NCBI GenBank assembly: GCA_963841045.1 | Contig: CAWJBD010000010.1 | Span: forward strand, 1-64,000 | Direction: 5' to 3' | Length of the DNA stretch: 64,000 bases | Source: Aalborgiella sp963841045 | Lineage (GTDB): Bacteria > Pseudomonadota > Gammaproteobacteria > Burkholderiales > Burkholderiaceae_C | Shown: piece by piece, positions 9,875 to 18,823 of the stretch | How the letters are laid out: every line of letters starts with the position of its first letter | Position numbering within the stretch: the first letter of the stretch is position 1 | Made by a program: the position numbers and the translations under genes | Notes under the pieces: generated by a model | What the model was told of the DNA's origin: nothing | Database searches by the model: none | What the model saw: the letters and a program-made list of their open reading frames with translations, nothing else

Positions 9875-10294
9875 CTAAGAAACCAGCGGACTGGATGGGC
9901 CGGTTTGGTGATGCGGCACGTTGTGCAAGTCTTTCAGCCACGGCATGGCGGAGTTACCAAAAATTTGAATCGTCGGCTTCAACTGAGCGCGTTCGTTGAC
10001 GCAGCCTAGGCGAAAGCCAATGACTTTGGGCGTATCGGGTTCGGTAGCGTAGAGCTGTGTGCCGCAGTTGCCACAAAAAGCTTGGGCGCGCGGGTTGCCG
10101 CTGTCGGCGGTTTTGATGTAGAACTTGGGTGTGCCTGTTATTTTGACGTTTTCAACCGCAGTGGGTGCGACGGCTCTGAAGGGTGCGCCTGAAAAGGCTT
10201 GGCAGTCGGTGCAATGGCAGGCAATGATTTTGTTGTGGTCAATCAGCGCGGTGAAAGAGATTTGACCGCAGTGGCATTGTCCAGTTATGTTCAT
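9875..10294 (-). CDS. GFA family (glutathione-dependent formaldehyde-activating enzyme-like) protein
   Basis: 139 residues with the zinc-binding cysteine set of the GFA/CENP-V family: QCHCGQISF at the N-terminus, CHCTDCQAFSG near residues 26-36 and FCGNCGTQLY near residues 73-82. Founding members are linked to S-hydroxymethylglutathione formation, but most paralogues have unknown substrates. The start at 10294 has a purine-rich sequence (AAGGAACAACG) upstream. It lies between repeat copies R3 and R4 and is probably monocistronic. Confidence 0.88.
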   Translation of the reverse strand: MNITGQCHCGQISFTALIDHNKIIACHCTDCQAFSGAPFRAVAPTAVENVKITGTPKFYIKTADSGNPRAQAFCGNCGTQLYATEPDTPKVIGFRLGCVNERAQLKPTIQIFGNSAMPWLKDLHNVPHHQTGPSSPLVS

Positions 10295-10354
10295 CGTTGT
10301 TCCTTCAAGTTAGTGGTGCAAGCACTATAACGCAGAACGGAAAGCGGCGTCATT

Positions 10355-10408
10355 GCTATAATTATAATAGCAAACTAGGCAATCAATACGCCGCAATGAG
10401 GCCAATTT
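10355..10408 (+). repeat. Intergenic hairpin repeat, copy R4
   Basis: Forward copy with GCTATAATTATAATAGC, AACTAGGCAATCAATACGCCG and a shortened tail (CAATGAGGCCAATTT). It lies in the gap between the GFA-family gene and msbA (10295-10459). Confidence 0.88.
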
Positions 10409-10459
10409 AATCAATATATTCTGGCTGTACACTGAATAGACTGATATTGCAGATCAGTC

Positions 10460-12223
10460 TCAGGTGCTGTGCAAGCCCAATCGGTACAGCTTGGCATACG
10501 CGCCGTCTAAAGCCAGAAGTTCGGCGTGTGTGCCGATTTCTAAAATTTTGCCAGCACCCATCATGACGATGCGATTGGCGTGTTCGACGGTGGAGAGGCG
10601 ATGGGCGATGACGAGTGTGGTGCGGCCTTGCATCAGGGTTTGTAGGGCATCTTGCACCGCGCGTTCACTTTCAGTGTCGAGTGCCGATGTGGCTTCGTCC
10701 AAAATTAAAATGGGCGCGTCTTTGTAGAGTGCGCGTGCAATCGCCAAGCGTTGCCGCTGGCCGCCCGACAGTTGCACCGCGTTGTGACCAACGTTGGTGT
10801 TGATGCCTTGCGGCAGGTCTGCAATCAGTTCACCCAAACGCGCTGCTTGCAGGCATTCTGTAATACGCTGTTGTTGGCGCTGGCGGTTGATGTTATCGCT
10901 TTGTTCCAAAACTTGACCCAAAGCCACATTGTTGGCGATGCTGTCGTTCAACATCACCACATGCTGACTGACGAAGGCAAACTGATGGCGCAAGGCGCCC
11001 AAATCCCAGTCTTTTAATTCGTGGCCATCCAAGCTGATACGGCCAGATGTGGGTTCTAAAAAGCGGGGCAGCAAATTCACCAAGGTGGTTTTGCCTGAGC
11101 CCGATGCGCCCACCAAGGCAATGGTTTCGCCGTGTGAAATACTCAAGTTGAAATGATCGACCGCCAAACCTGTTTCACAGTTGTAGCTAACCGTGACATC
11201 GTTGAATTCAATTTTGCCATCAGCCCGCTCTTTGCTGAATGTGCCACATTCTTCATCTTCAGTTTGATCGAGCAATGCAAAACCACGTTCCAAAGCCGCC
11301 AAGCCACGGGTGATGGGGTTGGTGATTTCAGACAGGTGTTTGATGGGAGCTACCAGCAACAGCATGGCGGTGACAAAAGCAGTGAATGCGCCCACACTGA
11401 TGGCACCATCGGCACTTTGCAAGAGTGCAACCGAGATCACGGTTGACAAAGCCACGGCTGCCAACATTTGTGTCAAAGGCTTCATGGCAGCCGAAGTTTG
11501 GGTGGACCGAATCGACAAACGACGCAAGGTTTCGCTGATGCCTGCAAAACGGCTGGCTTGGTCAAGCTGTGCCGTATGCAAGCGGATATCACGGTGCGCG
11601 AGCACGTTTTCTTCAACCACGTAGGCCAAATCATCGGTAGAGCCTTGGGTTGATTTGGTGATGCCGTACAGTTTTTTCGACAGCTTGGTCATGATCAAAG
11701 CCACCGCCGGCAGCATGATGGCAACGATCAAGGTCAATTGCCAATTCAGGTACAGCAAGTAAAAAATCAAGGCTACCAATGTGACAACATCGCGCGTGAG
11801 CGAGACGATGGCACCCACCAACAAACCTGCGCCGCTGTTCACTTCATACACCACGCTGTTGGCCAATTCGCTGGCAGATTGGTCGGAAAACAGTTTGAAT
11901 TTGGCGTTCAACAATTTGTCAAACATGTCACGGCGCATGCGCATCAAGCCCTTGGCGGTGATTTTTGTGACGGTGATTTCAGCGATGTAACCCGCTATGC
12001 CACGCAGGGCAAAAATGCCAATGATGGTGGCAGGCACCATCCAAATATCAATGCTGCCTTTTTGAAAGCCGCGGTCCAGCAATAGTTTCAAAGCGGCAGG
12101 AATCAATGGCTCGGTGGCTGCAGCCAAAGCAGTGGCAAAAAAGACGATGAACCAAGCACTCTTGGGGCTGCCAAAATACGGCACCAATCTGGCAAAGCGC
12201 TGTTGCAGTGCCAGGGGTGTCAG
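10460..12223 (-). CDS. msbA: MsbA-type lipid A/LPS ABC flippase
   Basis: About 587 residues from the proposed start: a six-helix exporter domain followed by an ATPase with Walker A VGASGSGKTTLVNLL, signature QLSGGQRQRLAIARAL, Walker B ILILDEATSALD and switch His (VIAHRLSTVEH). This is the half-transporter type that flips lipid A-core across the inner membrane; adjacent LPS genes agree with that. The start is uncertain. The frame is open upstream into the O-antigen ligase, and 12223 (a CTG after GATGAGGCG) is chosen because it gives the usual MsbA length beginning TPLALQQRFARLVPYFG. Confidence 0.85.
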   Translation of the reverse strand: MTPLALQQRFARLVPYFGSPKSAWFIVFFATALAAATEPLIPAALKLLLDRGFQKGSIDIWMVPATIIGIFALRGIAGYIAEITVTKITAKGLMRMRRDMFDKLLNAKFKLFSDQSASELANSVVYEVNSGAGLLVGAIVSLTRDVVTLVALIFYLLYLNWQLTLIVAIMLPAVALIMTKLSKKLYGITKSTQGSTDDLAYVVEENVLAHRDIRLHTAQLDQASRFAGISETLRRLSIRSTQTSAAMKPLTQMLAAVALSTVISVALLQSADGAISVGAFTAFVTAMLLLVAPIKHLSEITNPITRGLAALERGFALLDQTEDEECGTFSKERADGKIEFNDVTVSYNCETGLAVDHFNLSISHGETIALVGASGSGKTTLVNLLPRFLEPTSGRISLDGHELKDWDLGALRHQFAFVSQHVVMLNDSIANNVALGQVLEQSDNINRQRQQQRITECLQAARLGELIADLPQGINTNVGHNAVQLSGGQRQRLAIARALYKDAPILILDEATSALDTESERAVQDALQTLMQGRTTLVIAHRLSTVEHANRIVMMGAGKILEIGTHAELLALDGAYAKLYRLGLHST

Positions 12224-13464
12224 CGCCTCATCGGGTGCGGACAAGCACAAACCAGCCAGTACACTCACACACAGCGCATAAAAAGCAGTGCCCACATGGT
12301 GCGCAAATAGTGATTGGGTTAAACCAAAATCAATATAGGCAGTGACCAGCAATACGCCCGCCAGCGCATAGGCTTGGTTCGCGTCTTTACGGCGCAATAT
12401 CTTCACGAAAAAGGCCAAAGGTGCACCGTACAACAATACCAAAGCGATACCACCCAGCAAATTCCTTTGGTTGCCAATGCATGCAACATCTCATTGTGCG
12501 CGTGGTGGAAGGTGGAAGTGTATTGGCTGACTTGCCCGGCTTGATAGAAGACTTGAATTTCTTGGTGGTAGTTGCTGTGACCCACACCCAAGAACGGGTT
12601 TGCTACAAACATGCGGATGGCAGATTGCCACATTTCAATGCGTGCGCCAAAAGAGGTGACAGGGTCGCCTGTGAGGTAGCGTTGCCAATCGATTTTGACT
12701 TCGGCAATGCGCTTACCTACACCTAGCTCAGGTATGAAAGCCGACAGGACTAAAACGCCAATGCCAAGAATGGCGGTTAACACAATTTTTTGGCGCAGCT
12801 TTTTGCTGCTGTAAATGTACAAAGGTATCAGCGACAAGCACAAAGCCACCCAGCCACCTTTGGTGACCGATAAAACCGATGCGCCTAAACCGGCAAAAAA
12901 CGAAATGTACAGCAGCGGTGCTAATTTGGTTTCAGAATAACGAATCAAACCCGCCAGCGACATTAAGGCCATGGCCATGGCGATGTCGCCAAACATGATG
13001 ATTTGTCTAAAGCCATGCGCGCGCTCAATGCCCAAACCAAATCGCTGGTAAATGGCAAAAAACAAGGCACCTAAAGTGCCAAAGAACAAGCCATACCACA
13101 GCCATTTTTGTTGCGGCTTGTGCAGCGCAATCAAAGCCAATGCTGGTAGTGACAGCAATTGCAAAGCCGATTTATCCAAGGCAGCTAAACTGTCCCCTGT
13201 TATCAACAATGACAAAAGGATGACGACAAAATTTACCGCAAAGGCGATGGGGATAAAATAACAATGTTTGAAAATGTCTTTGGCATGTTGCCACAAGGGT
13301 TTGGCGTAAACAATACCAGCGACAATGAAGACAAGCTCCATCAAGGCTATGCCATGTTTCGTTGTCAGCGCCAATGCTGGCAACAACAAGGTCAGCCAAG
13401 AAGTAACATAAGTGCCCAAATGGGAATTAATAGGTGATTTTCTGAAAATTTCTGTCATCATCAT
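12224..13464 (-). pseudogene. O-antigen ligase (WaaL/RfaL family), frameshifted
   Basis: Polytopic membrane protein of the O-antigen ligase/polymerase family: many hydrophobic helices, a large periplasmic loop (about RIAEVKIDWQRYLTGDP to FLGVGHSNYH), and the family-typical HAHNEMLHALATKG near the end. After ATKG the frame shifts. A T is missing from the run at 12459-12461 (AAA on the + strand), and the natural continuation LGGIALVLLYGAPLAFFV is in the frame of msbA. It joins O-antigen to lipid A-core. The start is uncertain: MMM at 13456-13464 overlaps the divergent glycosyltransferase, and a TTG near 13421 is an alternative. Confidence 0.75.
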
Positions 13465-14236
13465 CACCAAGAATGAAGAGCGCGACATTGCAGCATGTCT
13501 GAATAGCGTGAGTTTTGCGGATGAAGTCATTATAGTTGACTCAGGCAGTACAGACGCTACAGTCGCGATAGCACAAAGCATGGGCGCTACCGTCATCAAT
13601 AGGCCAGATTGGATAGGGTTTGGGGCGCAAAAAAACCGCGCTTTAGATGCTGCCACAGGCGATTGGGTTTTATCGCTGGATGCCGATGAGCGCATCTCTG
13701 AAGAATCAAAAATTGAAATCTTGCAGGCAATTAACGCCAATACAGCGCAAGCTTTTTACTTGCCACGTTCTTCCGCTTATTGCGGTACATTCTTGCGCCA
13801 CTCCGGTTGGTGGCCCGATCATTTGATTCGATTGTGGCAACGTGGGTACGCACGCTTCTCTGATGACATTGTTCATGAAAAAGCGGTACCTAATGACAGT
13901 AAGGGAACTATTGGCAAGCTTAAGAATCCCATCATCCATTACTGCCACAATGACCACGAAGAAATAATTGCCAAGATGAACCGTTATTCAACTGACAATG
14001 CTGTACAAGCCTATGCCCGTGGCAAGCGTGCCAGTTTGTTCGATGCTTTGTATCACGGGTTTTGGGGCTTTTTTAGAACATACTTTCTTCAGCGCGGTTT
14101 TTTGGATGGCGCTGCGGGATTGATGTATGCCATTTCTCGTGCCGAAGCGAGCTATTACAAATACATCAAACTGCGCCATCTTGAATTGACAGCCAATAAA
14201 CAATCATCAATCACCAACCCCCCATCGAATCAGTAA
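13412..14236 (+). CDS. Family 2 glycosyltransferase, LPS core type (WaaE/KdtX-like)
   Basis: A GT2 domain (GT-A fold) begins KISVIIITKNEERDI, with the donor-binding VDSGSTDAT and the catalytic-region LSLDADERI around residues 80-90, then an HSGWWPDHLIRLW acceptor segment. This resembles WaaE/KdtX-type LPS inner-core glucosyl/heptosyl-type transferases acting at the cytoplasmic face. GTG 13412 is the first formal start. The family usually starts at MKIS, and here that place is a CTG (13442) with AGGTG seven bases upstream, so the true start may be CTG. The gene is divergent from the O-antigen ligase. Confidence 0.85.
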   Translation: MPKWELIGDFLKISVIIITKNEERDIAACLNSVSFADEVIIVDSGSTDATVAIAQSMGATVINRPDWIGFGAQKNRALDAATGDWVLSLDADERISEESKIEILQAINANTAQAFYLPRSSAYCGTFLRHSGWWPDHLIRLWQRGYARFSDDIVHEKAVPNDSKGTIGKLKNPIIHYCHNDHEEIIAKMNRYSTDNAVQAYARGKRASLFDALYHGFWGFFRTYFLQRGFLDGAAGLMYAISRAEASYYKYIKLRHLELTANKQSSITNPPSNQ

Positions 14237-14280
14237 CATCAATGAACAATCCAACCGCATTTTTGTTTCATCGCACATTC

Positions 14281-15555
14281 ATGAATCGATTTTTAGCTGT
14301 GTTAGCTGTTTTGGCGGCTACTTTTGCAGTGGCTCTGCCGGCAAGCGCGCAATTCAAACTGGATGTTTCAGGCGTGGGTATGACGCAAATCCCCATTGCC
14401 GTGACGGCATTCCGCGGAGAAGATGCGGCCATGCAAAAAATCAGTGCCATTATTTTGGCTGATTTGGCACGCAGTGGTCGCTTTCGGGCCATCGATCATG
14501 TTGTTGCTGGAATCGATGAAAACGCCCGACCCGATGTTTCTGCCTTGCGACAGAAGGGTGCAGATGCAACAGTAGCAGGTAGCGTCAGCCGTTTGGCCGA
14601 TGGCAGATTGGATGTGCGCTTTCGTTTGTGGGACGTTGTCAAAGGCAGTGATTTAGGCGCTGCCAGTCATGTTGTCTCTACGGCCAATGCACGCTTGGCC
14701 GCACATCACATATCGGACTTTATCTATGAAAAATTGACGGGTGAAAAAGGTGTGTTTTCAACCCGCATTGCGTATGTCACCAAGTCGGGTGCGCGCTATA
14801 ACTTGTGGGTGGCCGACGCCGATGGTGAAAACGCGCAATCAGCCTTATCTAGCCCGCAACCTATTATTTCGCCAACTTGGCTGCCCAATGGCAAGCAAAT
14901 CACCTATGTGTCTTTCGAAGCCAACAAGCCTCAAATTTGGACGCATGAAGTAGCAACAGGTAGACGAAGTTTGTTGGCCAACTACAAAGGCTCCAACAGC
15001 GCACCGGCTTGGTCGCCAGACGGCCGCACATTGGCTTTAACTCTGACCATGTCAGGTAATACACAAATTTATACATTGCCCGTCGGCACAAGCGAACCAA
15101 GGCGACTGACACAAAGCGATGGCATCGATACCGAAGCGCAGTTTTCTGCCGACGGACGCAGCGTCTACTTTGTCAGCGACCGCGGCGGTTCGCCACAAAT
15201 TTACCGTATGGGTGCATCGGGCGGTAGCGCAGAGCGCATCACCTTCAATGGCGGATACAACATTTCACCCGCTTTAAGCCCTGATGGACGATGGATGGCT
15301 TATATTTCTCGCGTTGGTTCGGCATATAAATTGCATGTGATGGACTTGTCTACCAAAACGTCAACGGCCATCACAGATTCCTGGTCAGATGAGCGCCCCA
15401 GTTTTGCTGCCAACAGCAAGCTGATAGTTTATGCGACAAAACTGCAAGGCAGAGAGGCTATGATGACCACAACAGTGGACGGTCGCATCAAAGCCAGATT
15501 GGCTGGAGTTGCGGGTGATATTCGCGAACCAGCCTGGGGACCCTATGGCCGGTAG
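14281..15555 (+). CDS. tolB: TolB, Tol-Pal system periplasmic beta-propeller protein
   Basis: ATG 14281 gives a standard Sec signal (MNRFLAVLAVLAA...LPASAQF). An ATG at 14242 would add 13 residues before it, so 14281 is preferred. The N-terminal domain (IPIAVTAFRGED, ILADLARSGRFR) and the propeller repeats (PTWLPNGKQITYVSFE, PAWSPDGRTLAL, PALSPDGRWMAYISR) are typical of TolB. It binds Pal in the periplasm and supports outer-membrane constriction at division. pal and cpoB follow immediately, as in most Proteobacteria. Confidence 0.95.
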   Translation: MNRFLAVLAVLAATFAVALPASAQFKLDVSGVGMTQIPIAVTAFRGEDAAMQKISAIILADLARSGRFRAIDHVVAGIDENARPDVSALRQKGADATVAGSVSRLADGRLDVRFRLWDVVKGSDLGAASHVVSTANARLAAHHISDFIYEKLTGEKGVFSTRIAYVTKSGARYNLWVADADGENAQSALSSPQPIISPTWLPNGKQITYVSFEANKPQIWTHEVATGRRSLLANYKGSNSAPAWSPDGRTLALTLTMSGNTQIYTLPVGTSEPRRLTQSDGIDTEAQFSADGRSVYFVSDRGGSPQIYRMGASGGSAERITFNGGYNISPALSPDGRWMAYISRVGSAYKLHVMDLSTKTSTAITDSWSDERPSFAANSKLIVYATKLQGREAMMTTTVDGRIKARLAGVAGDIREPAWGPYGR

Positions 15556-15585
15556 ATTATTTTATAAACCAAAAGGAAGTGCACT

Positions 15586-16128
15586 ATGAAAAAATCATTA
15601 CTCCCAATTCTTTTTTCGGCATTGTTAGTGGCGTGCTCTACAGCAGTTCCATTAGATACACCCGTTGTCGATAATCCTGGAACTTCGGTTTCAACAGGCG
15701 CTGGCGCAGGATCTGGTGGACAGACGGGTGCTCAAACCGGTTCTGGCGTGACGACGGTAGATCTTGGCAGCGCATCTGGCAATGATCCTGGTCCCGCTAA
15801 TGTCGGAAAAATTGTGTACTTTGACTTTGATAGTTTTGTGGTTAAGCCCGAATATGCCAGCGTGATTGATGGTCACGTCAAATACTTGAACGCACGCAAG
15901 AACCTGAAAATCACGGTCGAAGGCCATACCGATTCGTCTGGTGGTCGCGAATACAACTTGGCTCTGGGACAAAAACGCGCCGAGGCTGTAGCCCGCGCCA
16001 TGCGCTTATCTGGTTTGGCAGACAGACAAATTGAAGCAGTGAGTTTTGGCAAAGAAAAACCTGCCGCTTTGGGTACCGACGACGCTTCAATGGCCAAGAA
16101 TCGCCGAGCTGAAGTCAACTACAGATAA
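15586..16128 (+). CDS. pal: Pal, peptidoglycan-associated lipoprotein
   Basis: 180 residues. The signal peptide ends in a lipobox (LLVACS), followed by a Gly/Thr/Ser-rich linker and a C-terminal OmpA-like peptidoglycan-binding domain with YFDFDSFVVKPEY, ITVEGHTDSSGGREYNLALG and KNRRAEVNYR. Pal anchors the outer membrane to peptidoglycan and cycles with TolB. AAAAGGAAG stands upstream of the ATG. It lies 30 bp after tolB and 32 bp before cpoB, consistent with one operon. Confidence 0.96.
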   Translation: MKKSLLPILFSALLVACSTAVPLDTPVVDNPGTSVSTGAGAGSGGQTGAQTGSGVTTVDLGSASGNDPGPANVGKIVYFDFDSFVVKPEYASVIDGHVKYLNARKNLKITVEGHTDSSGGREYNLALGQKRAEAVARAMRLSGLADRQIEAVSFGKEKPAALGTDDASMAKNRRAEVNYR

Positions 16129-16160
16129 TTCGATTTTTTAATATTCTTCAAGAAGTCACT

Positions 16161-16961
16161 ATGAATTTGAGTATCTGGTCGCGCACCGTTTCTCTGTTAG
16201 CTTTAAGTTTGTCAATCACATCTGCACAAGCAGGTATTTTTGATGATGACGAAGCGCGCAAAGCTATTTTGGATTTGCGTCAGCAGTTTGTCACAATGAC
16301 TGCTGATCAAAATGCACTAAAAGCTTCGCAACAAGCAGTGAATGAGGACAACACACGGATTCGCGCTGGCATGCTTGAATTGCAAAACCAAATTGACAGG
16401 CTGAAAACGGATATTGCACTTTTGCGCGGTGAAAATGAGCAGCTCAAGCGCATGGTGGCTGAATTGCAATTGGCTTCTTCCGATATTCAAAAACGACAAA
16501 CCGCTCTGGTGCAAACAACTGAGCAGCGCTTAAGCAAATTTGAACCAGTCAAAGTGCAATTGGATGGACGCGAATTTGTCGTCGACCCCAACGAAAAGCG
16601 AGATTACGACGCGGCATTTGATGTTTTCCGTTCAGGTGATTATTCAAAAGCACAAAAAGCGATTGCTGAGTTCATGCAGCGCTACCCATCGACGCTGTAC
16701 AGTCCGTCGGCCATGTTCTGGCTGGGCAATGCACAATATTCGACACGCAATTACAAGGAAGCCATAGCCAGTTTCCGCGCTGTCATCGCCCAAGCTCCTA
16801 ACCATTTGCGCGCAGCTGATGCCTTGCTCTCGATTGCAAACTGCCAAGTTGAAATGAAAGACACCAAATCTGCAAAAGCCACTTTGAACGAATTGCTGAA
16901 AAAGTACCCTGGTTCAGAAGCTGCGGCAACTGGTGCCGAACGCTTGGTACAGCTGAAATAA
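16161..16961 (+). CDS. cpoB: CpoB/YbgF, cell division coordinator
   Basis: 266 residues: a signal sequence ending SAQAGIFDDDEAR, a coiled coil of about 75 residues (LRQQFVTMTADQNALKAS... heptads), then C-terminal TPR units (YDAAFDVFRSGDYSKAQKAI, FWLGNAQYSTRNYKEAIASF, KSAKATLNELLKKYPGSEAA). CpoB links peptidoglycan synthesis (PBP1B) to Tol-Pal at the septum in the periplasm. It is the last Tol-Pal gene here; tcdA starts 2 bp downstream. Confidence 0.93.
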   Translation: MNLSIWSRTVSLLALSLSITSAQAGIFDDDEARKAILDLRQQFVTMTADQNALKASQQAVNEDNTRIRAGMLELQNQIDRLKTDIALLRGENEQLKRMVAELQLASSDIQKRQTALVQTTEQRLSKFEPVKVQLDGREFVVDPNEKRDYDAAFDVFRSGDYSKAQKAIAEFMQRYPSTLYSPSAMFWLGNAQYSTRNYKEAIASFRAVIAQAPNHLRAADALLSIANCQVEMKDTKSAKATLNELLKKYPGSEAAATGAERLVQLK

Positions 16962-16963
16962 AC

Positions 16964-17737
16964 ATGGATTTTGAACGTCGCTTTGGCGGCTTGGTGCGCT
17001 TGTATGGCGAGCATGGCGCCCATGCCATATACCAAGCGCATGTTGTGGTTATCGGTTTGGGTGGCGTGGGTTCATGGGCGGCTGAATCGTTGGCGCGCAG
17101 CGGGGTGGGGCGCTTGACCTTGATCGACATGGACCATGTGGCCGAATCCAACATCAATCGCCAAGTGATGGCACTGGATTCAACCCTGGGTCAAGCCAAA
17201 GTGCTGGCCATGCGTGACCGCATTGCGCTTATCAATCCCAATTGTGTCGTGACCTGCATCGAAGAATTTGCCACACCTGAAAACCTTGCGCAAATCATGC
17301 CCAAGGATGCACAGGCTGTGATAGATGCATGCGATCAAGTGCATGCCAAAGTGGCGTTGGCTGCATGGGCCAAAAAATCAAATTGCAATTTTCTCACCGT
17401 GGGCGCAGCAGGCGGAAAGCGGCTTGCCCACTTGGTCGATATTGAAGATTTGTCCAAGGTTACACACGACCCTTTGCTCGCGCAATGTCGTTATCAATTG
17501 CGTAAATTTCACGGAGCCGCACGCGAGGGCAAACGCATAGGCGTCAATTGTGTATTCAGCCGCGAAGCGGTGAAGAGTCCTGATCAGGTCTGCGAATCCG
17601 TGGCCGACGATGCCACACTAAACTGTCACGGTTATGGCTCTGTGGTGAGTGTGACTGCGACTTTTGGAATATGTGCTGCCGGATGGGTCTTGGATAAATT
17701 AGCCAATTTTCCAGCGTCACAAGCAAATCACGCATAA
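16964..17737 (+). CDS. tcdA: TcdA, tRNA threonylcarbamoyladenosine dehydratase
   Basis: 257 residues of the E1/ThiF/MoeB-like fold: VVVIGLGGVGSWAAESLARSGVGRLTLIDMD carries the nucleotide-binding loop, and NINRQVMALDSTLG follows, as in CsdL/TcdA. The enzyme uses ATP to convert t6A37 of tRNA to cyclic t6A. The start is 2 bp after cpoB, so it is probably read through from the Tol-Pal operon. The C-terminal hydrophobic stretch (GSVVSVTATFGICAAGWVLDKL) is the membrane-associated tail known in TcdA. Confidence 0.92.
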   Translation: MDFERRFGGLVRLYGEHGAHAIYQAHVVVIGLGGVGSWAAESLARSGVGRLTLIDMDHVAESNINRQVMALDSTLGQAKVLAMRDRIALINPNCVVTCIEEFATPENLAQIMPKDAQAVIDACDQVHAKVALAAWAKKSNCNFLTVGAAGGKRLAHLVDIEDLSKVTHDPLLAQCRYQLRKFHGAAREGKRIGVNCVFSREAVKSPDQVCESVADDATLNCHGYGSVVSVTATFGICAAGWVLDKLANFPASQANHA

Positions 17738-17744
17738 AAACCGC

Positions 17745-17750
17745 TATAAT
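17745..17750 (+). promoter_or_regulatory. Candidate -10 box for tRNA-Lys
   Basis: A perfect TATAAT stands between tcdA and tRNA-Lys, about 72 bp before the mature tRNA 5' end. No good -35 box is visible 16-18 bp upstream, so the assignment is tentative. Confidence 0.35.
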
Positions 17751-17821
17751 TTGAGGCTTTCCTACTGCGAGCAAATGTCCAAAGCAAATGATTCAAGCAG
17801 ATGTTGAAGTAGGGTAAATTT

Positions 17822-17897
17822 GGGTCTTTAGCTCAGCCGGTAGAGCAGCGGACTTTTAATCCGTTGGTCGCGAGTTCGAATCTCGCAGGACCCACCA
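17822..17897 (+). tRNA. tRNA-Lys (anticodon TTT)
   Basis: A 76-nt cloverleaf with CCA encoded: acceptor GGGTCTT pairs with AGGACCC, the D-loop has AGCTCAGCCGGTAGAGCA, the anticodon loop is CTTTTAA with TTT at 17855-17857, and the T-arm is TCGCGAGTTCGAATCTCGCA. The tRNA is intact; an attached element is not seen. It decodes AAA/AAG. Confidence 0.97.
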
Positions 17898-17903
17898 AAT
17901 TCA

Positions 17904-17937
17904 AACCCCGTAAGCCTTGTGCTTACGGGGTTTTGTT
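17904..17937 (+). terminator. Rho-independent terminator after tRNA-Lys
   Basis: A 12-bp perfect stem (AACCCCGTAAGC at 17904-17915 with GCTTACGGGGTT at 17921-17932) with a 5-nt loop, followed by TTGTTATT. It is placed six bases after the CCA end. Confidence 0.88.
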
Positions 17938-18007
17938 ATTTGGCTTTGTCAGTAGAATGGGGCGTGAAATTTCCCATTCTGATTTGACCTTCACCTCATG
18001 TTTACCA

Positions 18008-18823
18008 ATGTTCACTGACTCCCATTGCCATCTTGATTTTCCTGAACTGCAGTCCAATTTGACCGAGATCCGCTCGCAAATGGACCAAGCACAGGTGAGC
18101 CGCGCTTTATGTATTGGTACAACTTTGGAAAAATTCCCCGCTGTGCATGCGCTGGCAACCATGCACCCTAATTTTTGGGCAACAGTGGGCGTTCATCCGG
18201 ATAACGACCCCAGCGAAGATTTGCATGAACCCACTTTGGATGATTTGATTCAACGCGCCAATTTACCGCGCGTGGTGGGTGTTGGTGAAACGGGTTTGGA
18301 TTATTACCGTTTGGGTGAGCGTACAGTGGCAGATATGCAATGGCAGCGTGACCGTTTCAGGGTTCATATTCTTGCGGCGCAAGCGGTGAAGAAGCCATTG
18401 GTGATACATACACGCGCTGCATCAGCCGACACATTGGCGATTTTGCGTGAAGAAGGCGAGACTGAGGGCAATCAGTCGGGTGGCAAATCGGCAGGCGGTG
18501 TGTTTCATTGCTTTACAGAAACCGCCGAAGTGGCCAGAGCGGCTTTGGACATGGGTTTCTATATTTCATTTTCTGGAATTTTGACTTTTAAAACGGCGCA
18601 AGACTTGCGCGACGTTGCGGCATTTGTGCCGATGGACAGAATTTTGATTGAAACCGACAGCCCCTACCTGGCACCTGTGCCATACCGTGGCAAAACCAAC
18701 AATCCTTCCTATGTGCCTTATGTGGCGCAACAAATTGCCACTATCAAAGGCTTGTCGGTAGAAGAGGTGGGTCACGCAACCAGCGCCAATTTTGATGCTT
18801 TGTTCACTGGAGTTTTGGCATGA
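18008..18823 (+). CDS. TatD family metal-dependent hydrolase (DNase-like)
   Basis: From ATG 18008 the protein begins MFTDSHCHLDFPEL, with the HxH metal motif. GVGETGLDYYR, VIHTRAAS, VFHCFTET and ETDSPYLAPVPYRGK follow, all TatD motifs. TatD-type enzymes are 3'-5' exonucleases or related hydrolases with two metal ions. A longer frame upstream reaches into the tRNA-Lys gene and terminator and is rejected. The insert GETEGNQSGGKSAGG in the middle is longer than in most homologues. The 3' end overlaps the ankyrin gene by 4 bp (ATGA). Confidence 0.92.
   Translation: MFTDSHCHLDFPELQSNLTEIRSQMDQAQVSRALCIGTTLEKFPAVHALATMHPNFWATVGVHPDNDPSEDLHEPTLDDLIQRANLPRVVGVGETGLDYYRLGERTVADMQWQRDRFRVHILAAQAVKKPLVIHTRAASADTLAILREEGETEGNQSGGKSAGGVFHCFTETAEVARAALDMGFYISFSGILTFKTAQDLRDVAAFVPMDRILIETDSPYLAPVPYRGKTNNPSYVPYVAQQIATIKGLSVEEVGHATSANFDALFTGVLA

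Noticed and set aside
17864..18007. Longer N-terminus of TatD
   Set aside because: It begins inside tRNA-Lys and passes through the terminator.
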